The translations under genes were made by a program, and so were the position numbers. Below, in pieces: positions 14,905 through 23,734 of a stretch of 54,777 bases of DNA (positions are counted from its first letter, which is position 1; each line of letters begins with the position of its first letter). The notes under the pieces are model-generated. The model ran no database searches. It had not been told where the DNA came from and saw nothing but the letters and a program-made list of their open reading frames with translations. Origin of the DNA: JBDHAC01 sp039588215 (GTDB lineage: Bacteria > Gemmatimonadota > Gemmatimonadetes > Palauibacterales > Palauibacteraceae); contig JBDHAD010000041.1 of the NCBI GenBank assembly GCA_039588215.1, positions 1-54,777 of the forward strand. Direction: 5' to 3'.

Positions 14905-17883
14905 ATGAATACCTGCTCGCGTTCGGCTCGGTTCTCCCTTGCGGCTCTCCCGCTTTTTCTGCTTCTCCTGCTCCCGAAACCGGGCGCCGCACAAGTCGGA
15001 GGTATCGCCGGCACGGTGCGCGACGACGCGACCGCCGCAGGGCTGGCCGCGGTCCTGGTCGAAGTGGTGGACGGGTCGGGGACCGTGGTGGCGAACGGTA
15101 CATCCGGCCCGGGGGGCGCGTTCCGGATCGGGGGTATCCCGGCGGGGACGTATACGATCCGCTTCACGTCTCCGGGGTGGAACACGGCGACCCTGACCGG
15201 GCAGACGGTGACCGCGGGGCAGCTTACGAGCGTGTCCGCCACCATGACCGAGGGTAGCTACAGCCTGAACCCGATCACGGTGACCACATCGAAGACCGAA
15301 GAGAAGGTGCTCGATGCGCCCGCGGCCGTGGAGGTCGTGAGCTCGCTCGACATCCAGGAGCGACCCGCGGTCACCACGATCGATCACGTCAAGAACAAAG
15401 CCGGGGTAGATGTCATCCAGACCGGCGTGCAGACCAGCTACGTGGTGGTCCGCGGGTTCAACAACATCTTCTCAGGCGCCTCGCTGACCCTGACGGACAA
15501 CCGGATCAGCCGCGTACCTTCGTTGCGCGCCAACATCTCGCACCTGACCCCGGCCACGAACCTGGACCTGGACCGAGTGGAGGTCGTGCTCGGGCCCGGC
15601 TCGGCCCTCTACGGCCCGAACGCGGCCAACGGTGTGATCCACTCGCTGACCCGGTCGCCGATCGACTACCCGGGAGTGAGCTTCTCGATGGCCGGCGGCC
15701 TGCGGCAGCAATCGAGCGAGGACGACGCGACTCAGATCGCCGGCGGGCTCCCGTTCACCGGCTCCGATGAGGGGTTGTTCCACGGGGAAGGCCGCATCGC
15801 CATCTCCCCTTCCGAGAAGTTCGGGGTGAAGGTCTCGGGCCAGTACTTCAAGGGCACCGAGTATTCGTTCATCGACACCGAAGAAGAGGCAGAGCGGGAG
15901 GACGCTCTCTCGTGCATCCAGAGCAGCTTCAATCTCAACAACCCGGACTGCCTGGCCTTCTCCGAGGGCCTCGTTCTGACGGACCCGGAGGACCAGGCGC
16001 TCCTGCAGACCAGCGTCAACAACGTCTGCCGCCCAAACGCGGCCGGCTCGGAATGCCAGGGCCGCGACAACAACCTCGAACGCTGGACGCTGGACGGCCG
16101 TATCGACTGGCGACCGACGCCGCAGACGAACGTGACTGTGGCCGGCGGGCGGACGACCGCGATAAGCAGCGTCGATCTCACGGGGCTGGGTGCGGCACAG
16201 GTGATCGACTGGGCGTACAACTATCTGCAGGCGCGCGTCAACCACAAGGACCTGTTCGCGCAGGTCTTCTGGAACAAGAGCGACAACGACGATACGTACC
16301 TGCTCCGCTCGGGCCGCCCGTTGATCGACAAGTCTCAGATCTTCGTGGGGCAGCTCCAGCATGCCGCGCGGCTGGGCGCGACGCATCGCTTCATCTACGG
16401 TGCCGACCTGATCCGAACGCTGCCCGACACCAAGGGCACGATCAACGGCCAGAACGACGACGACGACGACGTCACGGAGATCGGTGGCTACCTGCAGTGG
16501 GAGTGGTCCCTCGACCCGAAGCTCGACTTCGTGGCCGCGGCGCGGCTGGATAACCACTCGCGGCTGGAGAACCCGGTGTTCTCCCCCCGCGCGGCGTTCG
16601 TCTACAAGCCGGATCCGAGCAGCAGCATCCGAGCCACGTTCAACCGGGCCTTCTCGACCCCGACGACGCTCAACCTGTTCCTGGACATCTCGGGCGAGCG
16701 TATCCCTCTGGGGGGCCCGTTCAGGTACGACATCCGGGCGACCGGGAGCACGGAAGTGGGCCACCAGTTCATGCGGGACGCGAACGGGGTCCCGATGCAC
16801 ATGTCGCCGTTCAACCAGCTCTTCGGGGGCAGCCCGCGGGAGTTCCTCCCCACGACGGTTGCCCAACTGTGGCAAGAAGCGGTGGCGCTCACGTCGGCGA
16901 ACAACCCCCAGGCGGGGGCGATCCTGGGGCTGATCGCACCACCGGGCGAGGGCGATGTGGGGATCGTGGCGCTCACCCTGGATCCGAGCCTCCAGCTCGG
17001 CGGTCCCGCGACCGGGGATTGTCCGGCACCGCCGTTCTGCATCACGCCGGGCGGGCTGGCCGGCATCCAGGACTTCGATCGACTCAAGCCGACGATCACA
17101 AACACGTTCGAGGTCGGGTACAAGGGGCTCCTCGGTGGGCGGGTGCTGTTGGGACTCAACGGTTGGTGGAGCCACATCACGGACTTCACCTCCGCGCTGC
17201 GGATCGCCTCGCCGAACGTCTTCCTGAACGGCCAGGATCTCGCCGCGTATCTGACCGCGCAGTTTCTCCCGTTGGTCGGTGTCGCGTTCCCCGACGCGGC
17301 GACGGCGCAGGCGACCGCATTGCAGATCGCTGTGGGCACACCCGAGCAGCCGGGAATCGCACGTGTTCCGCTCGGAGTGGTGACCCCGCAGAGCGTCGGC
17401 GGAACCGACGCGACGCTCGCGTTCGTGTACGAGAACCTGGGCAGCCTGGATGTCTTCGGTGCTGAAATCGCGGCAAACTTCCTGCTCAGTGATGAGTGGG
17501 AGCTCGCCACCACGATCTCGGTGGTGGATAAGGATGAGTTCGAGACGACCGCACGCGGGGTCTCGGAGTTGGTGCCGCTCAACGCCCCGACCCTGAAGGG
17601 GACAGCGGCTCTCTCGTACCGGAGCGAGGGCGGCTTCAACGGCCAGGTTCGGTTCCGGGCACAGAACGGGTTCGACGCGAACTCCGCCGTGTATATCGGG
17701 CACGTGGATCCGTTAGCGGTCCTGGATCTCGGTGTGGGCTACAAGCTCCCCGGGTTGGAGGGAGTGTGGCTCCAAGTCGATGTTCAGAACGTGTTCGACA
17801 AGCATTACCAATCGTTCGTGGGAACGCCGGTACTGGGACGGTTCGGTATGGCACGGATACGGTACGACTTCAGTCCATTCTAG
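14905..17883 (+). CDS. TonB-dependent outer-membrane receptor
   Basis: A 992-residue receptor. ATG 14905, behind CGGAGG, gives a clear signal peptide (LAALPLFLLLLL, then GAAQ). Residues about 33-115 form a carboxypeptidase-regulatory-like beta sandwich (GGIAGTVRDDATAAGLAAVLV). The plug follows at about 125-240 (VVVRGFNNIFSGASLTLTDN, then LDRVEVVLGPGSALYGPNAANGVI). The rest is a beta barrel ending in aromatic YDFSPF, as needed for BAM recognition. Inner segments such as NRAFSTPTTLNLFLDI and LLGLNGWWSHITDF are typical of iron or vitamin receptors, but the ligand cannot be told. It lies right after the ExbB/TolQ gene. Confidence 0.92.
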   Translation: MNTCSRSARFSLAALPLFLLLLLPKPGAAQVGGIAGTVRDDATAAGLAAVLVEVVDGSGTVVANGTSGPGGAFRIGGIPAGTYTIRFTSPGWNTATLTGQTVTAGQLTSVSATMTEGSYSLNPITVTTSKTEEKVLDAPAAVEVVSSLDIQERPAVTTIDHVKNKAGVDVIQTGVQTSYVVVRGFNNIFSGASLTLTDNRISRVPSLRANISHLTPATNLDLDRVEVVLGPGSALYGPNAANGVIHSLTRSPIDYPGVSFSMAGGLRQQSSEDDATQIAGGLPFTGSDEGLFHGEGRIAISPSEKFGVKVSGQYFKGTEYSFIDTEEEAEREDALSCIQSSFNLNNPDCLAFSEGLVLTDPEDQALLQTSVNNVCRPNAAGSECQGRDNNLERWTLDGRIDWRPTPQTNVTVAGGRTTAISSVDLTGLGAAQVIDWAYNYLQARVNHKDLFAQVFWNKSDNDDTYLLRSGRPLIDKSQIFVGQLQHAARLGATHRFIYGADLIRTLPDTKGTINGQNDDDDDVTEIGGYLQWEWSLDPKLDFVAAARLDNHSRLENPVFSPRAAFVYKPDPSSSIRATFNRAFSTPTTLNLFLDISGERIPLGGPFRYDIRATGSTEVGHQFMRDANGVPMHMSPFNQLFGGSPREFLPTTVAQLWQEAVALTSANNPQAGAILGLIAPPGEGDVGIVALTLDPSLQLGGPATGDCPAPPFCITPGGLAGIQDFDRLKPTITNTFEVGYKGLLGGRVLLGLNGWWSHITDFTSALRIASPNVFLNGQDLAAYLTAQFLPLVGVAFPDAATAQATALQIAVGTPEQPGIARVPLGVVTPQSVGGTDATLAFVYENLGSLDVFGAEIAANFLLSDEWELATTISVVDKDEFETTARGVSELVPLNAPTLKGTAALSYRSEGGFNGQVRFRAQNGFDANSAVYIGHVDPLAVLDLGVGYKLPGLEGVWLQVDVQNVFDKHYQSFVGTPVLGRFGMARIRYDFSPF

Positions 17884-17981
17884 TAGGTCGCGAGGTCACT
17901 CAAGCGATCTGCCGGAGGTGATCGCCGATACGGGGGTGTGGTGCGGAGGGGACGGGAAATAGATCGGCAGGTAAGGCAGCG

Positions 17982-18016
17982 GAGCGGCCCGTCGGCCGAG
18001 CGCGGACGGGCCGCTC
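17982..18016 (+). terminator. Strong hairpin between the receptor and transglycosylase genes
   Basis: The 12-base arms GAGCGGCCCGTC (17982-17993) and GACGGGCCGCTC (18005-18016) pair perfectly around an 11-base loop. No T-run follows. Its position between two genes fits termination or attenuation and argues that the downstream gene starts after it, at 18040. Confidence 0.5.
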
Positions 18017-18039
18017 GCACGTGCCGGTGGACCGCACGC

Positions 18040-20427
18040 ATGTGGGTGGCGCCCTCGATGCTGGGAGCCATTCTCGCGCTCGCGGACGGTGTGAGCGGGA
18101 TCCAGGCACCTGACAGCATCCCGGTTCCACGAAGCGTCCCCGCAGCGGCTCCGTCCGGTCCTGCCGAGAGCACTGACCCGAAAGCCGAAGTAACCCTGCT
18201 GCTGGACGAGGCGCGCCGCCTGCTTGCCGTCGACTTGCCCGTGACCGCGAGCCGCGCCCTGGCTCGGGACCTGTCGAGCGGTCGGCTCGCCGGTCCGGAG
18301 CCCATCATGCTGGCCGCGCGCGCCTACGCAGCCCACCGAACCTGGACCGCGGTGCGACGTCTGCTCGTCGATCAACCAGGGCTGGGGGAGTTCGAGCCGG
18401 GGGCCGGCCAGCGCCTCCTGGCGCGTGCATACCTGGAGCTCGACAGCCTCACCGCCGCGGCCGAGACCTACCAGGCCTACCTCGAAGCCGGCGCAGGGCC
18501 CGCGCCGCCTCCGGTCGAGGTTCGCGTGCGGTACGCGGGCGCGTTGACGCGTCTCGGGCACCCTGCCGCCGCGGCCGCCCAGCTCGAGCAGGCGGCGGAT
18601 GAGCACCCGGCGCTGGCGCCCTGGCTACTGCTTTCGGCGCTCTACGGTCGGGCGGAGGCGCAGGACGGTCCTTCGGCGGAGGAGCTCGCGACCGAGCTAC
18701 GAGAGGAGTCCATGGTCCCCTCGGACTCCGTACAGCTCGTATTGGCGCGGCTTTCGTTCGAGCTGGGTGATTTCGAGCGGGGCGTCACGCTCGCCCGTGA
18801 GGCTGGCCGAGGCGTATTCGACAGGCTCGCTGGAGAGCACATCGCGCCCTACCTGCGATCGCGCGGAGACGTGGAAGGTGCGGAAGAGGCCTACCGGGCC
18901 GCGCTGGCATCGAGACGGGCCGGGGTGGAGATCGGACCGGCGCTGCTCGAGCTGGACGGATCGTGGGGCACTTTGCGCGCGGTCGGGGCGTCTGATCTGC
19001 GCGCCGGTCGCGGCGAGCGTGGGAGGCGGTACCTGGCGGATGCGCTGCGGCTGGCACCGGCTTCGGAAGCGCCCGCGATCGCCGAGCAACTCGCTGGAGC
19101 TCACCGGGCCGCGGGCGATTTGGATCGGGCGATAGCGGAGCTCGGCCCATGGCTGGGCGGACGCGAGCTGTCGGCATCGCGGCGCGCCTCGGTCTGGCTG
19201 CTCGCAGCGCGGACGTTCACGGCCCTGGGGCAGACGCGCGCCGCACGCGAGGCGTTCGAGACCGCGGCCTCGGGCACGGGAGTCTCCGCGGCCCTGGCAT
19301 CCTACCTTCTCGCGGACGCAGACCACGACGCGGGGCGTCTCGAGGCGGCTCGCGAACGCTACGCGTCCACCGTCGATCGCTTCCCTCGCACGACGTACGG
19401 CGCGCGATCTCTCTCACGTCTCGCCATGCTGGATTTCCTGCAGGGCGCATACGCCGACGCGCGAGAGCACCTCGAAGAGTATCGCCGGCGCTACCCACGG
19501 GACTCCTGGTCCCAGGGTGCCACCTACTGGACGGCGCGGGCGCACGAGGCCGAAGGGGACACCACGACGGCCCGCGCGCTCTTCCTGGAGACGATCTTTC
19601 GCGACCCGCTGGACTATTACGCGATCCTGGCGGAAGTACGGACGCCCCGCGATCGTTGGCTCTCGCTCCGCTTGGATACGGCCGGGGCACTGCCCGAGCT
19701 GGATCCGCGGTTCAGAGATGCCCTCGCGCGCATGGACCTGCTGCGTGAATTGGGTTGGCCGGACCGGGCGCGCCGGGAGCTCGACGCCGCACGGAGCCGG
19801 GGACCTACCGATGTGGACCAACTCCTCGTCTTCGCGCTTGCCCTGAACCGCGCCGGCTGGACGCAACAGGGAGTTCGTTTGGCGTGGCGGGTGAAGGCGA
19901 GGCGCGAGCGCTGGAGCGTGGCGCTGCTCGAGGCGGTGTTTCCGTTGCCGTTCAGCAACGCGCTCGTCACTGCCGCGCGGGCCCGTGGGCTCGAGCCCGA
20001 GCTCGTCGCCGGCGTCGCGCGTCGCGAATCACTCTTCGATCCGGACATCGTATCGGCCGCGAACGCGGTCGGTCTGATGCAGCTCCTGCCGCGCACCGCA
20101 CAGGACGTCTCGCGCCGCGCCGGGCTGCCGGAGTACCAGCGCTCGCAACTCACCGTGCCCCAGGTCAACCTGCTTCTCGGCACGAGATACATGGCTGACC
20201 TCCTGGATCGCTTCGGCGGCTCCCGGCTGGCCGGGCTCATCTCGTACAACGCGGGTCCCCACCGGTGGCTCTCGTGGCGAGAATTCCCCGAATTGGCGGC
20301 CGGCGAGGATCAGTTCGTCGAGCGAATCCCATTCCGCGAGACGCGTGAATACGTGCGCGCGGTCACCGAGCTTATCGCGATCTACGACCGTCTGTACGGC
20401 CCCTGGGACACGGCCGCCGCCCCCTGA
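18040..20427 (+). CDS. Soluble lytic murein transglycosylase (Slt70-like) with TPR-type solenoid
   Basis: A 795-residue periplasmic enzyme that cleaves the MurNAc-GlcNAc bond of peptidoglycan. The first 25 residues form a short signal-like segment (MLGAILALADGVSGIQA). About 600 residues of alanine-rich helical repeats follow. The catalytic domain is at the C-terminus: VARRESLFDP (Glu near 663), then ANAVGLMQLLPRTAQ, then GLISYNAGPHRW and RETREYVRAV. The start is uncertain because the frame is open back to GTG 17938. ATG 18040 is preferred because it lies after the hairpin at 17982-18016 and precedes the signal. It probably works in wall turnover. Confidence 0.9.
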   Translation: MWVAPSMLGAILALADGVSGIQAPDSIPVPRSVPAAAPSGPAESTDPKAEVTLLLDEARRLLAVDLPVTASRALARDLSSGRLAGPEPIMLAARAYAAHRTWTAVRRLLVDQPGLGEFEPGAGQRLLARAYLELDSLTAAAETYQAYLEAGAGPAPPPVEVRVRYAGALTRLGHPAAAAAQLEQAADEHPALAPWLLLSALYGRAEAQDGPSAEELATELREESMVPSDSVQLVLARLSFELGDFERGVTLAREAGRGVFDRLAGEHIAPYLRSRGDVEGAEEAYRAALASRRAGVEIGPALLELDGSWGTLRAVGASDLRAGRGERGRRYLADALRLAPASEAPAIAEQLAGAHRAAGDLDRAIAELGPWLGGRELSASRRASVWLLAARTFTALGQTRAAREAFETAASGTGVSAALASYLLADADHDAGRLEAARERYASTVDRFPRTTYGARSLSRLAMLDFLQGAYADAREHLEEYRRRYPRDSWSQGATYWTARAHEAEGDTTTARALFLETIFRDPLDYYAILAEVRTPRDRWLSLRLDTAGALPELDPRFRDALARMDLLRELGWPDRARRELDAARSRGPTDVDQLLVFALALNRAGWTQQGVRLAWRVKARRERWSVALLEAVFPLPFSNALVTAARARGLEPELVAGVARRESLFDPDIVSAANAVGLMQLLPRTAQDVSRRAGLPEYQRSQLTVPQVNLLLGTRYMADLLDRFGGSRLAGLISYNAGPHRWLSWREFPELAAGEDQFVERIPFRETREYVRAVTELIAIYDRLYGPWDTAAAP

Positions 20428-20472
20428 TTCCGGGTCGTCAGAGCGGGTCACAGGAGAGCGCCCCAAGCCGTG

Positions 20473-20501
20473 TTGACGGATGCGAATCGCATCGGTAGCA
20501 T
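20473..20501 (+). promoter_or_regulatory. Promoter TTGACG-N17-TAGCAT of the cold-shock gene
   Basis: TTGACG (20473-20478) and TAGCAT (20496-20501) are 17 bases apart. Transcription would begin near 20508, leaving a leader of about 67 bases before the cspA ATG. Confidence 0.65.
20479..20493. promoter_or_regulatory. Operator-like palindrome inside the csp promoter spacer
   Basis: GATGCGAATCGCATC is a 7-bp inverted repeat around one central base. It lies wholly between the -35 and -10 hexamers, a classical place for a repressor or spacer-distorting activator. The regulator is unknown. Confidence 0.4.
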
Positions 20502-20516
20502 ACGAGCGACTTCCCC

Positions 20517-20534
20517 CCGAGGGACCACCCTCGG
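20517..20534 (+). promoter_or_regulatory. Hairpin in the csp 5' leader
   Basis: CCGAGGG and CCCTCGG form a 7-bp stem with an ACCA loop near the expected 5' end of the mRNA. A run of six T follows at 20552-20557. It could be a stability or temperature-responsive element, as known for csp leaders. Confidence 0.45.
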
Positions 20535-20574
20535 ACGTTGCCGGACGCATGTTTTTTGTCGCAGGAGGCCGTAG

Positions 20575-20781
20575 ATGCCAGTAGGTCGGGTGAAGTGGTT
20601 CAACGATGCCAAGGGTTACGGATTCATCGAACAAACCGATGGTGGTGACGACGTGTTTGTTCACTACAGCTCCATCGATATGGACGGCTATAAGACGCTG
20701 TCGGAGGGGATGGAGGTGGACTACGAGTTCACCCAGGGTGACAAGGGTCTCCACGCGACGAAGGTCGCGAAACCCAGCTAG
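20575..20781 (+). CDS. Cold-shock protein, CspA family
   Basis: A 68-residue single cold-shock domain that binds single-stranded nucleic acid and melts RNA structure. RNP1 is KGYGFIEQ and RNP2 is VFVHYSS; the opening GRVKWFNDAKG is canonical. Length is normal. A perfect SD, AGGAGG (20563-20568), precedes the ATG. It is a single-gene unit with its own promoter, structured leader and strong terminator. Confidence 0.97.
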   Translation: MPVGRVKWFNDAKGYGFIEQTDGGDDVFVHYSSIDMDGYKTLSEGMEVDYEFTQGDKGLHATKVAKPS

Positions 20782-20803
20782 CGCCCGAGAAGCCCCGACG
20801 CTC

Positions 20804-20844
20804 GAACGCGCCCCGCCCGACGGCCGGGGCGCGTTCTTTTTTTT
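20804..20844 (+). terminator. Rho-independent terminator after the cold-shock gene
   Basis: The arms GAACGCGCCCCG (20804-20815) and CGGGGCGCGTTC (20825-20836) pair perfectly around a nine-base loop and are followed by eight T. It is the clearest terminator in the window and ends 25 bases before the polA start codon. Confidence 0.92.
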
Positions 20845-20869
20845 GGAAATCTCCCCCTGCGGTCTGGCC

Positions 20870-23644
20870 ATGTCGAACGCAACACCCGGCGACCGACCGA
20901 ACCTATACCTGCTCGACGGCTATGCGCTGATCTACCGCGCCTTCTTCGCGATGATCAGCCGACCGCTTACCACATCGAGCGGTGAGAACACATCCGCCCC
21001 GTATGGGATCGCTCGCTTCCTCCTGAGGCTCATCGAGGATCACCAACCCGACTATCTCGGGGTCGTGTTCGACGCCGGAGACAGCTTTCGCACGGAGTTG
21101 TTTCCCGACTACAAGGCGACACGCGAGAAGATGCCGGATGAGCTGCGCGCCTCACTGCCACGCTGTCGCGAGGTCTTCGAGGCCTTCAGGGTTCCGGTGA
21201 TCGAAGCCGATGGATGGGAGGCGGACGATGTGATCGGGACGCTTGCCAGCCAGGCCTCCGCAGCCGGTGTCCACACGGTGATCGTCTCCGGGGACAAGGA
21301 TTTTCACCAGCTGATCGACGAGGACACGACATTGCTCAACCCCGGACGGGGTGGACCGGCGGGGGTCGAGCAGGAGTGGGTGTCGCTCGACAACGCCGTC
21401 GAGCGCTTCGGGGTCCCGCCGGAACGGATCACCGACTATCTGGCGCTGCTCGGTGACAGCTCGGACAACATCCCGGGTGTCCCGGGGATCGGGAAGAAGA
21501 CGGCGCCCGGGCTCATCCAGGAGTTCGGGGATCTGGAGCAGATCCTCGCTCGCGCGGAGGAAGTCACGGGCACGCGCGCCCGAAACGCGCTCCAGGCGCA
21601 CGCCGAGGACGCACGGCTGTCCAAGGAGCTGGTCACGATTCGTCGCGACGCCCCAGTGGAGCTGGAGATGGGCCAGCTGGAGCGCGAGGCACCCGACCGG
21701 GAGCGAATGCAGGCCATCTTCATGGAGCTCGAGTTCCACAACCTCCTTCGCGAGGTCGAGCCCACCCCGGCCACCGCACCGGTCACGGGGACGGACTACG
21801 AGCTGGTCGAGACGCCCGAACGTGCGCGGGCGATGGCGGGACAGCTACGCGATGCCGAGTGCCTCGCCTTATACGTGCTGGGCACGAGGGCCGACCCCCT
21901 GCGCGCCGAGCTGGTCGGCATAGCGCTGTGCGCCGAGTCCGGTCGTGCCTACTACCTGCCGTTCGGGCACCGGCCGCCCGAGGTCGTGCGGGATGCCCAG
22001 GGGAATCCGACGCTTGGGCTGGATGCGGAGGAGGTGCCCAACCTACCGCCCCTCGATGCGCCCGAGATGGAGGACGTGCTCCGACTCCTCGAGTCAGAGC
22101 AGCCAAAGGTCGGGCACGATCTGAAGTACGCGTTCCAGCTCCTCGCGCGCGTCGGTGTCGAGCTGAGGGGGCTCGTCTTCGACACGTCCGTCGCGTCCTA
22201 TTGTCTGGACCCCGCGCTCCGCGAGCGCTCGCTGGAGGTGCTCGCGCTGGACGGGTTCTCAGCGGAGTTGCATACCGCGAAGGACGTCAGCGGGAGCGGA
22301 CGCTCCGCGACCCCCTTGGATCAGGTACCGCGCGATGCGGCGATGACGCATGCGTGCGAGCACGCCGACTACGCGCTCCGCCTGTTGGGACCGCAACTGG
22401 ATGAGCTGCGCGCGCACGGCATGGAGCCCCTGTTCAGGACTGTGGAGATGCCGCTTCTGCCCGTGCTCGCACACATGGAACGAGCCGGAATCGCGATCGA
22501 CCTGGATTTCTTCGCGGCGCTCGGGACGAGGCTGCGCGCCGAGCTCGAGCTCGTGCGCGACGAGATCCACAAAGTGGCGGGCGAAGAGGTGAACCTGAGG
22601 TCTGTTCCGCAGATGCGGGAGCTCCTGTTCGAGAAGCTCGACCTGCCGGTGGTGAAGCGGACGAAGACCGGCGCCTCGACCGACGAGAGCGTGCTGGAGC
22701 AATTGGCCGCGATGGGTCACGTCATCCCTCGCCTGATCCTCGAGTACCGGGAGCTGGACAAGCTGGATTCGACGTATGTGAGCAAGCTCCCGCTCCTCGT
22801 GTCCCCCGAAGATGGACGGATCCACACGTCCTTCAACCAGACCGTGACGGCCACCGGGCGGCTCTCCTCGTCCGATCCGAATCTCCAGAACATCCCGATC
22901 CGGTCGATCCTGGGACGCGAGATTCGAAAGGGCTTCATCCCGGCCGCGGGCCGGATCCTCATCGGCGCGGATTATTCCCAGATCGAGCTGCGTGTGCTCG
23001 CTCACCTGTCCGGCGACCCCGCCTTCCTGGATGCGTTCGGCGCGGATCGTGACATCCATCGCGAGACCGCCGCCCTCATCTTCGGAGTGGAGTCCAGGCG
23101 GGTGACCCCGGCCATGCGGGACCAGGCGAAGACGATCAACTTCGCCACGATCTACGGGCAGGGACCGGTAGCGCTGGCGGCCCAACTAGGGATCTCGCGA
23201 ACCGAGGCGCGGCAGTTCATCGACCAGTACTTCGAGCGCTTCCATGGGGTGGCCGAGTACTTGGAGCACATGAAGGAGATGGCACGCGAGAAGGGCTACG
23301 TAGAGACGCTGATCGGGCGCAGGCGCTACATTCCCGAGATCCGATCCCGTAACCCTGGGCAGCGTGGGTTCGGCGAGCGGACCGCGACGAACTCCCCCAT
23401 CCAGGGGACCGCCGCGGACCTGATCAAGATCGCGATGATCCGGTTGCACGAGCGGCTGGCCGATACCGGCGCTACGATGCTGCTCCAGGTGCACGATGAG
23501 CTCTTGTTCGAGGTGCCGGAGCCGGAGGTCGACGCGGTGAGCGCCCTGGTACGCTCCGAGATGGAGGGCGCGATCGAATTGGCCGTCCCCCTGAAGGTGG
23601 ATCTCGGCGTCGGGTCCACCTGGTACGAGACGAAGTTCGACTGA
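20870..23644 (+). CDS. polA: DNA polymerase I with inactive-looking 3'-5' exonuclease domain
   Basis: A 924-residue repair and Okazaki-processing polymerase. The 5' nuclease (about 10-300) has LLDGYALIYRAFFA, ADDVIGTLA, SGDKDF and IPGVPGIGKKTA. The polymerase domain (about 500-924) has motif A DYSQIELRVLAHLSGD near 700, the O-helix KTINFATIYG and motif C QVHDELLFEVP near 873. In the middle domain all three exonuclease motifs are degenerate: LALYVLGT replaces DxE near 330, KYAFQLL replaces KYD near 417 and CEHADYALRL replaces the YxxxD site near 495. Proofreading is therefore probably lost, as in Taq polymerase. No SD precedes ATG 20870, and a terminator lies just upstream. Confidence 0.95.
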   Translation: MSNATPGDRPNLYLLDGYALIYRAFFAMISRPLTTSSGENTSAPYGIARFLLRLIEDHQPDYLGVVFDAGDSFRTELFPDYKATREKMPDELRASLPRCREVFEAFRVPVIEADGWEADDVIGTLASQASAAGVHTVIVSGDKDFHQLIDEDTTLLNPGRGGPAGVEQEWVSLDNAVERFGVPPERITDYLALLGDSSDNIPGVPGIGKKTAPGLIQEFGDLEQILARAEEVTGTRARNALQAHAEDARLSKELVTIRRDAPVELEMGQLEREAPDRERMQAIFMELEFHNLLREVEPTPATAPVTGTDYELVETPERARAMAGQLRDAECLALYVLGTRADPLRAELVGIALCAESGRAYYLPFGHRPPEVVRDAQGNPTLGLDAEEVPNLPPLDAPEMEDVLRLLESEQPKVGHDLKYAFQLLARVGVELRGLVFDTSVASYCLDPALRERSLEVLALDGFSAELHTAKDVSGSGRSATPLDQVPRDAAMTHACEHADYALRLLGPQLDELRAHGMEPLFRTVEMPLLPVLAHMERAGIAIDLDFFAALGTRLRAELELVRDEIHKVAGEEVNLRSVPQMRELLFEKLDLPVVKRTKTGASTDESVLEQLAAMGHVIPRLILEYRELDKLDSTYVSKLPLLVSPEDGRIHTSFNQTVTATGRLSSSDPNLQNIPIRSILGREIRKGFIPAAGRILIGADYSQIELRVLAHLSGDPAFLDAFGADRDIHRETAALIFGVESRRVTPAMRDQAKTINFATIYGQGPVALAAQLGISRTEARQFIDQYFERFHGVAEYLEHMKEMAREKGYVETLIGRRRYIPEIRSRNPGQRGFGERTATNSPIQGTAADLIKIAMIRLHERLADTGATMLLQVHDELLFEVPEPEVDAVSALVRSEMEGAIELAVPLKVDLGVGSTWYETKFD

Positions 23645-23734
23645 CGACCCGCACGCCCACGACACGTCCAAGACCGACCGCGTGGACGGCCGGGCTCGCT
23701 CGGCCCAAATAGGGCACGCGGAGAGGAGACAAAC

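Noticed and set aside
15472..17703. 743-codon minus-strand frame opposite the TonB-dependent receptor
   Set aside because: No recognisable protein, and the plus-strand gene has signal, plug and barrel end.
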